A stretch of 64,000 nucleotides of DNA from the NCBI GenBank assembly GCA_029762625.1, contig JARVGI010000008.1:39765-103764 (forward strand). The letters run 5' to 3'. The notes below the pieces were generated by a model. It worked only from the letters and a program-made list of their open reading frames with translations, was not told where the DNA came from and did no database searches. This document shows positions 57,222 through 64,000 of the stretch, piece after piece; the stretch's first letter is position 1; every line of letters begins with the position of its first letter. Origin of the DNA: Methanomicrobiaceae archaeon. GTDB lineage: Archaea > Halobacteriota > Methanomicrobia > Methanomicrobiales > Methanomicrobiaceae. Made by a program: the position numbers and the translations under genes.

Positions 57222-59738
57222 ATGAAACACCACGAGCGCTATCTCCCCCTGGCACTCCTCCTCGTTTTCATGGCATTTTCCCTCTGGTTCCGCAGCCTTT
57301 CGCAGTCCTATCTCATCACCGATGCGGCGGTCAACGTGCTCGGGAATGACTCGTGGTACATGCTCCGCCAGATCGAGGTGATGGTGGCGCACTTCCCCCA
57401 CTACCCCTGGTTCGACCCCATGACCGCCTTTCCGGTGGGCAAACACATTGACTGGGGCCCACTCCTCCCCATGATCTCTGCGGGGGCCTGCATCCTGCTC
57501 GGCGCCTCGACGCAGGCGGAGATCGTCGCCGCGGCCTCGTGGATCCCCCCGGTGCTCGCCGCCCTGATGGTGCCGGTGGTCTACCTGATCGGCACCCTGA
57601 TCGGCGGCCGGAGGACCGGCCTTTTCGCCGCGGGGTTCATCACCGTGGCCTCGGTGACCTACTTCGTGCGGTCGATCTACGGGTTCATCGACCATCACGC
57701 CGCCGAGGTGCTCTTCTCCTCAGTGTTCTGCCTCTGCTATCTCACGGCCTTGCGCCATGCCGCACAGCCCGCATTCTCCCTCCGGGACCGCCGGCAGGTA
57801 TCGATACTTCTTCTCCTCGGCGCCGGCGCGGGGGCCACCTACCTGCTGGGGCTGATGAACATGGTCACCATCGGCCTCTTCGCCTTCATCACCGCGGTCT
57901 TCACCCTCGTCGTGTTCGTGCGAAACCACCTGCGGGGCGAGTCCACCGACTTCCTGCTGGTGCTCAACGCTGTGGCCTTCGCCATTCCCGCCGCCGGCAT
58001 GGCCCTCTTCGGGATCCGCTACGAGGGGTTCGCCCTTTCCACCTACACCATCACCCACGTCTACGTGCTGGCAGCCCTGATCGCGGGGACCGCCGTGCTC
58101 TTCTTCCTCTCCCGCCAGTGCCGGGGGAAGACACGGGAGTTCCTCGTCGCCGTCGCCGCCGCAGGGGTGGTCTCGCCGCTCGCCGCCTCCCTGATCGCCC
58201 CGGACGTCTTCGCCATCCTCACCACCGGGCTCGCCGGCTTCTTCGGGCAGACGGCCTATACCGGCACCATCCAGGAGATGCAGGCCTACGCCCTCGGTGA
58301 TGCCGTCCAGCGCCTCCATTTCGGACTGCTCCTGATGGCCGCAGGGTTGGGGGTGCTCTGGCTCAAACTCAAGGACGATCATGCCACGGACACTCTGTTC
58401 GTCCTCGTATGGGCCGTGCTTTTGACCATCACCACGATCGCCCACAAGCGCTTCGAGTACTACTTCGTGGTCCCCTTCGTGCTCCTCTCGGCGCTGGCGG
58501 CAGACGCCATCATCGCCTGGAGCTGGCCGGAGGTGCGGCAGATATTCCAGAAAGCGGATGCGGAGGCAAAGCCGGCGAAGAAAAAGAAGGCCGCCTCCCC
58601 CAGAGGGCCGAACTATACCGTGAAATCCCTGCTCTTCGTCGTCGGCATGATCGCCGTGATCGGCTTCGTGGCCCTCTCCGCGGGCAACGACTACTCGGTC
58701 ATGCACGGCAGCCCCAAGGACAGCGTGGTCTCTGCCGAGTGGCGGGAGGCGCTCGCGTGGCTCCACGACCACTCCCCGGACCCGGGCGTGGGGTATCTCG
58801 ACCGCTACGAGGAGGAGTTCGCCTATCCGGCCTCCGCCTACGGGGTGATGTGCTGGTGGGACTACGGCCACTGGGTTACGGCGATCGCCGGGCGCATCCC
58901 CACCTCCAACCCCTTCCAGAGCAACGTGGTTGGCAGGGGCGGATCCGCCCCCTATTTCATGGCCCCAACGGAAGGTGAGGCAGACGAAATCCTCGAGGAG
59001 GCCGGGGCACACTACGTGATCACCGACAACCGGATGGCAGACTCCCTCCTCCCCACCATCGCCACCTGGGACGACCCCGCGCAGGGCATGGCCCCCTACA
59101 TGAGGCAGTTCGCCTACACGCCCCCGGGCGAATCCTCGCCCGTCGTGGTGACCCTCTACGACCAGAAGTTCTTCCACACCATGCTCATGCGCCTGCACCT
59201 GCAGGACGGCTCGATGGCGCAAGCCTCCGACACCGTATGCGTCGAGTACCGGGACGGCACGGCGGCGAGCAGCGGGTATCCGGTCATCACCGGCTTCACC
59301 GAAGGCTCGGTAACGGCGATGGAAGCACGCGCCGCCGCATACAACGCCGATGCGGTGCAGGGGACGCATGCCGCCGTACTGAGCGACTACCCCGATTGCC
59401 CGCTCGACACCGTCCCCGCACTTTGCCACTACCGCCTGGTCTTTGAATCGACCCCCGCCGAGACCCCCTCCCGGCTGGGCTTCGACGGGGTGAAGGTCTT
59501 CGAGCATGTCCCGGGGGCCCGCATCGAGGGCGAGGGCGTCATCGAGGCCGCCATCGTCACCAACACGGGCAGGACCTTCGTCTACCGGCAGGAGAGCGTG
59601 GACGGCTCGTTTCTGGTCCCCTACGCCACCGCCGACAACCCCTACGAGGTGCGGGTGGACGGCCTCTACCGCATCAACGGCACCGATCTCACCTTCGCGG
59701 TGACCGAGGCGCAGGTGCAGGGGAGCGCTTCGGGCTGA
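57222..59738 (+). CDS. aglB: Dolichyl-phosphooligosaccharide-protein glycotransferase (STT3/AglB)
   Basis: Transfers a lipid-linked oligosaccharide to Asn in exported proteins. 838 residues: about 13 membrane helices in the first ~500, then a large extracellular domain. The catalytic-substrate motif is CWWDYGHWV near residue 545; a metal-binding acidic residue lies in NVLGNDSWYMLRQIE near residue 42. The C-terminal ~180 residues are beta-rich. Own promoter upstream (CTTTAACGATAAAA). Confidence 0.95.
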   Translation: MKHHERYLPLALLLVFMAFSLWFRSLSQSYLITDAAVNVLGNDSWYMLRQIEVMVAHFPHYPWFDPMTAFPVGKHIDWGPLLPMISAGACILLGASTQAEIVAAASWIPPVLAALMVPVVYLIGTLIGGRRTGLFAAGFITVASVTYFVRSIYGFIDHHAAEVLFSSVFCLCYLTALRHAAQPAFSLRDRRQVSILLLLGAGAGATYLLGLMNMVTIGLFAFITAVFTLVVFVRNHLRGESTDFLLVLNAVAFAIPAAGMALFGIRYEGFALSTYTITHVYVLAALIAGTAVLFFLSRQCRGKTREFLVAVAAAGVVSPLAASLIAPDVFAILTTGLAGFFGQTAYTGTIQEMQAYALGDAVQRLHFGLLLMAAGLGVLWLKLKDDHATDTLFVLVWAVLLTITTIAHKRFEYYFVVPFVLLSALAADAIIAWSWPEVRQIFQKADAEAKPAKKKKAASPRGPNYTVKSLLFVVGMIAVIGFVALSAGNDYSVMHGSPKDSVVSAEWREALAWLHDHSPDPGVGYLDRYEEEFAYPASAYGVMCWWDYGHWVTAIAGRIPTSNPFQSNVVGRGGSAPYFMAPTEGEADEILEEAGAHYVITDNRMADSLLPTIATWDDPAQGMAPYMRQFAYTPPGESSPVVVTLYDQKFFHTMLMRLHLQDGSMAQASDTVCVEYRDGTAASSGYPVITGFTEGSVTAMEARAAAYNADAVQGTHAAVLSDYPDCPLDTVPALCHYRLVFESTPAETPSRLGFDGVKVFEHVPGARIEGEGVIEAAIVTNTGRTFVYRQESVDGSFLVPYATADNPYEVRVDGLYRINGTDLTFAVTEAQVQGSASG

Positions 59739-59745
59739 AGAAGAG

Positions 59746-59760
59746 AGCCCGACCCGGGCT
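59746..59760 (+). terminator. Hairpin after aglB
   Basis: AGCCCG, loop ACC, CGGGCT forms a short GC-rich hairpin seven bases after the stop, with a wider complement outside it. No T-run follows, so its role as a terminator is uncertain. Confidence 0.3.
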
Positions 59761-59923
59761 GGCTCCGGGGTTCTTCTCCACCGGAAAGGCTCATCAATCG
59801 CCCTTCGGATGGGCTGCGGGTTAAGCAATCGGCGCGATTGCAGCGGCCATCGGCATAAGTCACGCCTCCAGAAATCCCCATGATCGCGATTGGCACCGCG
59901 GGCGTTACGGAGGGGCAGATTTA

Positions 59924-59962
59924 TTTGGACATATTGAGAATAGTATTTACAATATGTCCAAA
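59924..59962. promoter_or_regulatory. Perfect 13-bp inverted repeat over the start codon
   Basis: TTTGGACATATTG (59924-59936) and CAATATGTCCAAA (59950-59962) are exact reverse complements with a 13-base spacer. The right arm contains the ATG (59954-59956) of the AAA ATPase. TATA-like TTATTT at 59921-59926 places the start site near the right arm, so a DNA operator is favoured; an RNA hairpin that hides the start codon is an alternative if transcription begins upstream. Confidence 0.75.
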
Positions 59963-61162
59963 ACTGCGGAGGAAATACCCCCCATCATCAGACGGGATGC
60001 GGAGGAGAAGATCCGGACCCTCGCCCGTGGATTTCCGGCAGTATCGGTGGTCGGCCCCCGCCAGTCGGGAAAGACGACGCTCGTTCGATCGGTATTCCCG
60101 CAGTTGCCCTACGTGTTACTGGAAGATCCTGACACCCGCGCTTTCGCCGAGGAGGACCCGCGCAGCTTCCTCGCGCAGTACGAAACGACCGGAGCGGTTT
60201 TTGATGAGGTGCAGAGGGTCCCTGAACTGTTTTCGTACCTCCAGGGTGTCCTGGACAGGCACACGAAACCGGGGCAATTCATCCTCACCGGGTCCCAGAA
60301 CTTCCTGATGATGGAGGGGATATCCCAGTCACTCGCCGGCCGGGTCGGGATCCTCAAGCTCCTTCCTCTCTCGATGAGGGAGCTCGGCCATGCCGAAATC
60401 GAGACCGGGCGGTATGAGGATCTCCTCTATGGCGGCCTCTTCCCCCGCCTTTACCGAAGCACCATTCACCCGGCGGACTTCTATTCGTCATATATCCAGA
60501 CGTACCTCGAGCGCGATCTCCGTCTCCTCAAGCAGGTGCAGAACCTCTCGACATTCCAGACATTTCTGAAGATGTGTGCCTACCGGTCCGGTCAGGTGGT
60601 GAACTACTCATCGCTTGCACATGACTGCGGCATCACCCACAACACGGCGAAGGAGTGGCTCTCCCTTCTCGAGACCTCGTTGCTCATCGTCCTGATCAGG
60701 CCCCACCACAAAAACTTCAACAAACGGCTCGTAAAGATGCCGAAACTCTACTTTACGGACCCGGGTCTGGCCGCGCACCTGGCCGGGATACAGAGTGCTG
60801 ACGATCTCATCTACCATCCCTTAAAGGGAGGACTCTTTGAATCGCTCATTCTCACGGAGTTTTTAAAGTTCCGATTCAACCGGGGCAAAGAGTCCAATCT
60901 CTTCTTCTGGCGGGACAAACTCGGGCACGAGATCGACTGCATCATCGAGTACCAGGGGTGGGATCCCGTCCCGGTCGAGATCAAGTCGGGCAGAACGGCC
61001 AGTTCCGACTTCTTCAAAGAGATCACCTACTGGAACAGGCTTTCCGGCAACACCCCGAATCGATCGTTCGTGGTCTACGGGGGCGATCAGTCCCAGCAGC
61101 GGGCCGCAGGCCGGCTGGTCGGGTACCGGGAGCTGGAACCGATCCTGCCGTACCTGGAGTGA
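59954..61162 (+). CDS. AAA-family ATPase with DUF4143 domain
   Basis: 402 residues. Walker A VVGPRQSGKT at residues 33-41, Walker B TTGAVFDEVQRVPEL, and sensor FILTGSQNFLMMEGISQSLAGR; the DUF4143 domain is at about 200-320. A nuclease-like stretch at the end (FFWRDKLGHEIDCIIEYQGWDPVPVEIKSGRT, with D/E-xK) suggests a PD-(D/E)xK fold, though nuclease activity is unproven. Function unknown. The start is buried in the inverted repeat at 59924-59962. Confidence 0.85.
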   Translation: MSKTAEEIPPIIRRDAEEKIRTLARGFPAVSVVGPRQSGKTTLVRSVFPQLPYVLLEDPDTRAFAEEDPRSFLAQYETTGAVFDEVQRVPELFSYLQGVLDRHTKPGQFILTGSQNFLMMEGISQSLAGRVGILKLLPLSMRELGHAEIETGRYEDLLYGGLFPRLYRSTIHPADFYSSYIQTYLERDLRLLKQVQNLSTFQTFLKMCAYRSGQVVNYSSLAHDCGITHNTAKEWLSLLETSLLIVLIRPHHKNFNKRLVKMPKLYFTDPGLAAHLAGIQSADDLIYHPLKGGLFESLILTEFLKFRFNRGKESNLFFWRDKLGHEIDCIIEYQGWDPVPVEIKSGRTASSDFFKEITYWNRLSGNTPNRSFVVYGGDQSQQRAAGRLVGYRELEPILPYLE

Positions 61163-61280
61163 GGGCCCGGCGGAGCTATCGCAGAACGGCGGATGATCAG
61201 GATGATGGAATCAATCGTGATTCCCTGTGCATACCAATCAGTTCTCCCGGTAACCGCAAGAATGCCATGGCGAGAGAAAT

Positions 61281-61763
61281 TCAATTCCCCGGGGGCGACG
61301 GCGAGCTCCCGGATGCGTTTCTCCGCTCCCCTTTGACGTACGGATTGGTGACCGTGATCCCGGGAACGCGCAGAAGGTGTGCATCCTCGGTGATGATCGT
61401 GTCAATACCGGACTCGATCATGGTTGCGGCAAGAAGAGCGTCCCAGAAATGGACCCGGTGGCGGTCCCTGATCGCATTGGCGCGGATCACGGTCTCTCCC
61501 CCATATCCGACCACGTTCCACCCATCGAAGTCCAGGATGTCGCGAATGAAGCGTTTCACGTCGTCCACGGGCATCGGGTGTTCGACCTTTTCGGTCACGA
61601 CCACCGAGAACTCTGCGAGGTTCTGTGCCGAGACCGAGTAGCGCGTCTCCGATCGCCAGCATGCCGTCAGGAGGTCCTTTGAGACGCGCCGCTTTTCCGG
61701 CGCATCCGCATCGAAGAGGTAGACGAGGACGTTCGTGTCGACCAGCGGCGGGCTACCGGTCAT
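61281..61763 (-). CDS. PIN-domain ribonuclease, VapC-like toxin
   Basis: 160 residues from the ATG giving MTGSPPLVDTNVLVYL. The PIN acidic residues are in VDTNVLVYLFD, SVSAQNLAEF and HFWDALLAATMIESG, plus TEDAHL. It overlaps the antitoxin-like gene by 11 bases. VapC enzymes cut tRNA or rRNA; the target here is unknown. Confidence 0.88.
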   Translation of the reverse strand: MTGSPPLVDTNVLVYLFDADAPEKRRVSKDLLTACWRSETRYSVSAQNLAEFSVVVTEKVEHPMPVDDVKRFIRDILDFDGWNVVGYGGETVIRANAIRDRHRVHFWDALLAATMIESGIDTIITEDAHLLRVPGITVTNPYVKGERRNASGSSPSPPGN

Positions 61764-61992
61764 AGAGATCCTTCCTCGATGCATACCTCCTCTCCCCCAG
61801 ATGGTACGCCTTTTCGGTCAGTTCGATGCCATCACGCGCGATCGCCTCCTGCGTCTTTTCCCTGATCCAGAGATCCATCGCCTCGGTCGCCGCCTCACCC
61901 AGGTATCCCTTCCGCTTCCCGAGAAGCTTCTCCGCCAGTCTCCGGAAGGCCTGTTCCGTCCGGTCGTCGATGCTCAGGGTGATGGTGCCCAT
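61753..61992 (-). CDS. VapB-like antitoxin
   Basis: 79 residues. ITLSIDDRTEQAFRRLAEKLLGKRKGYLGEAATEAMDLWI resembles a ribbon-helix-helix DNA-binding domain; the charged tail would bind the toxin. It is transcribed first, from a leaderless promoter (next entry). Confidence 0.8.
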   Translation of the reverse strand: MGTITLSIDDRTEQAFRRLAEKLLGKRKGYLGEAATEAMDLWIREKTQEAIARDGIELTEKAYHLGERRYASRKDLYDR

Positions 61993-62008
61993 GCATCTAC
62001 ATACGTTT

Positions 62009-62022
62009 TTTAAATATTTAAA
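62009..62022 (-). promoter_or_regulatory. Perfect palindrome at the vapBC promoter
   Basis: TTTAAATATTTAAA reads the same on both strands and holds TATA-like elements about 24 bases from the antitoxin ATG, so the mRNA is probably leaderless. It is also a natural operator for the VapB dimer (inference). Confidence 0.5.
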
Positions 62023-62235
62023 TAAAAGTAAAATCTACGTAAATCCTCGTTCGGGGCGGAACGGTGGAGGATGAGGGGACCATCTTCGGGGAAACGACCG
62101 CAGAAGGCTCATCATCGCGTGATGCGAGACGGATTTGAGGGAACCCGGGTCACGGGCCCCGGATATTGTACACTCTGTCGTATACTACTCATGAGTGTAT
62201 TCCCGGACCGTCACCAGACATGCCCGGTATGCCTG

Positions 62236-63375
62236 CTACCGCTCCTCAACGTTGAGCAGCATCATGCTGAGAAAGATCGCCGAGAACACGATCTGCAGCC
62301 CCGAGAGGAAGAGGGCCAGCGACCACACCGCGTTCGTGACCTGGGCGAGCTCGCCGAGCCCGGAGGCGATCCACTGCTGGACGATGCCAATCCCCACGAC
62401 CACGCCCATCAGCATGAGCAGGACGCCGACGAAGAGCTCCCGCTCCAGGCTGAGATAGGTCATCAGCCGCGAGACCAGCCGGCCCGGTTCGCTGAAGCCG
62501 TGCATCACCGAGTAGACCTTGATGGTGATCCCCATCAGCAGGATCTGCAGCCCCCCGATGAACGCCAGGGCGCTGAGGATGAAGGTGTGCAGGCGGGAGG
62601 TCTCGATCCCCACATCGAAGGAAAAGAGCAGCAGAAGCAGCAACCCGAAGAGGGCGAACAGGAAACCGGGGACCGCAAGGAAGGGGAGGGGTTTGTAGAG
62701 CAGCATGAACCGGATGTGCCGCCAGCCGTCGGAGAAGCTGTGCAGCTTGGAGGGCATCACCCGGGGGTGGTAGGTGATCGGCACCTCTTCGATGGCGAGG
62801 CCTGCCTTCGCCGCCTCAATGAACATCTCCGAGGCGAACTCCATCCCACCGGTCTTAAGGTTGAGCCGCTCGAGCGCCTCGCGCCGGATCAGCCGGAACC
62901 CGCTGTGGGCGTCGGAGATGTGGGTGCGGAAGACGACGTTCAGGAGCCAGGTGAGCAGGGGATTGCCGATGTACTGGTGCAGCCAGGGCATGGCCCCCTC
63001 CCTGATCTCGCCCCGCAGCCGGGACCCGAAGACCATATCGGCCCCGGTCTCCTCCATCCGGTCCAAAAGGAGGGGCAGCTCGAGAAAATCGTAGGTGTTG
63101 TCCGCATCCCCGATGGCCACCAGCTCCCCCCGGGCCTGGGCGAGGCCCGCCAGGTAGGCGTTACCGTAGCCCCGCCGGGAGGGCCGGACGACCACGGCCC
63201 CCAGGTCCCGGGCAATGGAGGGGGTCCGGTCGGTGGAGGAATCTGCAATGATGATCTCGCCTGCGATCCCCCGTTCAGAACAGACCTGGCGGATCCGGTC
63301 GATGCACTCGCCGACGGTCTCCTCCTCGTTGAGGGCCGGGAGTACGACGGAGAGGCGGGGAGGGGAGGAAGGCAT
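62236..63375 (-). CDS. Membrane-anchored family 2 glycosyltransferase
   Basis: 379 residues. GT-A domain: SVVLPALNEEETVGECIDRI, GDADNTYDF as the DXD metal motif, and ISDAHSGFRLIRREALERL. The C-terminal ~130 residues have four membrane helices. This matches polyprenyl-phosphate mannose/glucose synthases that feed archaeal N-glycosylation, in line with nearby aglB. TATA candidates ATAAAATAA at 63401-63411 and TATATATC near 63385. Confidence 0.92.
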   Translation of the reverse strand: MPSSPPRLSVVLPALNEEETVGECIDRIRQVCSERGIAGEIIIADSSTDRTPSIARDLGAVVVRPSRRGYGNAYLAGLAQARGELVAIGDADNTYDFLELPLLLDRMEETGADMVFGSRLRGEIREGAMPWLHQYIGNPLLTWLLNVVFRTHISDAHSGFRLIRREALERLNLKTGGMEFASEMFIEAAKAGLAIEEVPITYHPRVMPSKLHSFSDGWRHIRFMLLYKPLPFLAVPGFLFALFGLLLLLLFSFDVGIETSRLHTFILSALAFIGGLQILLMGITIKVYSVMHGFSEPGRLVSRLMTYLSLERELFVGVLLMLMGVVVGIGIVQQWIASGLGELAQVTNAVWSLALFLSGLQIVFSAIFLSMMLLNVEER

Positions 63376-63689
63376 GTATGATATATACTATACAACAGGT
63401 GTTATTTTATGGATTTACTTTTGTCTCTGAGAATGAGCCATTTTCCTGCGACAATAGACGAACGATGGCCCTCTATATCATATTTCTTATAAAAGATTCC
63501 AAAAATGACAAATTTTGTTATTACGTGCAAAAATACAATCATTTTTACTTATCGATAAAAATTTCCGAATAATTAAATCAATCTCTTTTTATTGAACGAT
63601 ATTCAACGCAAAACCATAGCATTGAGTCCGTTCGTACCAAGAATGGGCAAAATTATCCCAAATCATTCAGTATCCTCAGAGGTGAACTC
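63376..63689. other. AT-rich intergenic region
   Basis: Holds the promoter of the glycosyltransferase (minus) and of the exported protein (plus). A 64-codon open frame at 63378-63572 has AT-driven codon use and no ribosome binding site, so I do not call it. Confidence 0.5.
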
Positions 63690-64000
63690 ATGCCGCACGT
63701 CCGCACCCCCTATACGCTCATCATTTTCGCAATCCTGCTGGGAATCATATGCACCGTACCACCTGCCGGTGCTTCTCAGGATATGAACAATTTCCCCCAG
63801 AAGGGGGAGATCAACCCGGTGTTCCTGGAATGGGCACAACAGCAGAACGCATCCCTGGACCACCAAACCTGCATGCACTGCAGCAATCCGCCTATCGGTG
63901 ACATTCCCTCCCCGAAGGTGGTACTCTGGCCGGTGCAGCGTGCGTCCCTGTTTGCCCTCGATGGCGATGCAGACTATCCCACCGAGCCGTATTTCAATCT
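63690..64000 (+). CDS. Exported protein, N-terminal part (cut by window edge)
   Basis: 104 residues visible. MPHVRTPY then a hydrophobic run ending VPPAGAS is a Sec signal peptide. The mature part begins QDMNNFPQKGEINPVFLEW and includes CMHCSNPPIGDIPSPKVV. The order 'NPxFLEW...IPSP' resembles the propeptides of some methanogen papain-like peptidases, but the catalytic part is outside the window, so I give no family. GAGGTGA precedes the ATG by six bases. Confidence 0.7.
   Translation, partial: MPHVRTPYTLIIFAILLGIICTVPPAGASQDMNNFPQKGEINPVFLEWAQQQNASLDHQTCMHCSNPPIGDIPSPKVVLWPVQRASLFALDGDADYPTEPYFN

Noticed and set aside
57720..59828. Very long open frame (about 700 codons) on the minus strand opposite aglB
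   Set aside because: Antisense shadow caused by high GC at codon third positions; composition is His/Gly/Asp-rich and no domain is recognisable, while aglB itself is clear.
63378..63572. 64-codon AT-rich open frame
   Set aside because: Codon use unlike the neighbours, no ribosome binding site and located in promoter DNA.

Overview
The window is chromosomal DNA from a GC-rich methanogenic archaeon, most likely order Methanomicrobiales; I cannot fix the genus. Archaeal markers include a complete A1Ao ATP synthase operon in the canonical order H-I-K-E-C-F-A-B-D, membrane-anchored LonB, a thermosome subunit, ribosomal protein L37e beside an Lsm protein, SepF, the oligosaccharyltransferase AglB, TATA-box promoters and tRNA genes without an encoded CCA. 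The TfrA/TfrB thiol:fumarate reductase (coenzyme M and coenzyme B dependent) points to a methanogen.

Layout. 1-565: N-terminal part of phosphoglycerate kinase (minus). 770-9117: ATP synthase operon (minus), preceded by a small zinc-ribbon gene and an unrecognised partner (9199-9794). 9.9-16.2 kb (minus): a secreted protein of unknown family, a BofA-like membrane protein, the TldE/TldD pair and LonB. 16.2-20.9 kb (plus): a tightly overlapping prs-rtcA-nob1 run, then a GfcR-like regulator and the thermosome. 21-25 kb: a MoaD/ThiS-like small protein, tRNA-Ser(CGA) and a molybdate/tungstate ABC transporter. 25-29.6 kb: a degenerate sensor kinase facing a winged-helix/PAS/GAF sensor-regulator and a HEAT-repeat protein. 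30.2-34.2 kb: an aldo/keto reductase-TetR-ABC transporter operon with a candidate operator. 34.2-42.3 kb: glyA, a cation/Ca exchanger, a zinc ribbon, an aminotransferase, HNH, SRAP, a flavoprotein and a second ABC exporter.

42.3-47.6 kb: a decayed DUF362 iron-sulfur gene, a new 59-codon gene, a gate-domain membrane protein, a sodium:solute symporter with its 41-residue accessory protein behind a long structured leader, pterin dehydratase, thioredoxin and the initiator tRNA-Met. 47.7-53.9 kb: purF-rpl37e-lsm (minus), a PUA protein, sepF and ZPR1 overlapping by one base, purM and aspartate kinase (minus). 53.9-59.7 kb: tfrAB and aglB. 59.9-64 kb: an AAA ATPase with a perfect inverted repeat over its start codon, a VapBC-like pair, a membrane-anchored glycosyltransferase and the start of an exported protein cut by the window edge.

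Most of the window is housekeeping and energy metabolism. I saw no insertion sequence, prophage, CRISPR array or defence island. The less ordinary material is regulatory DNA (dyads at 11053, 30200, 59924 and 62009; the leader at 44725-44907), several tiny genes under 100 codons, a gene in decay, and a sensor that appears to have lost its kinase residues.
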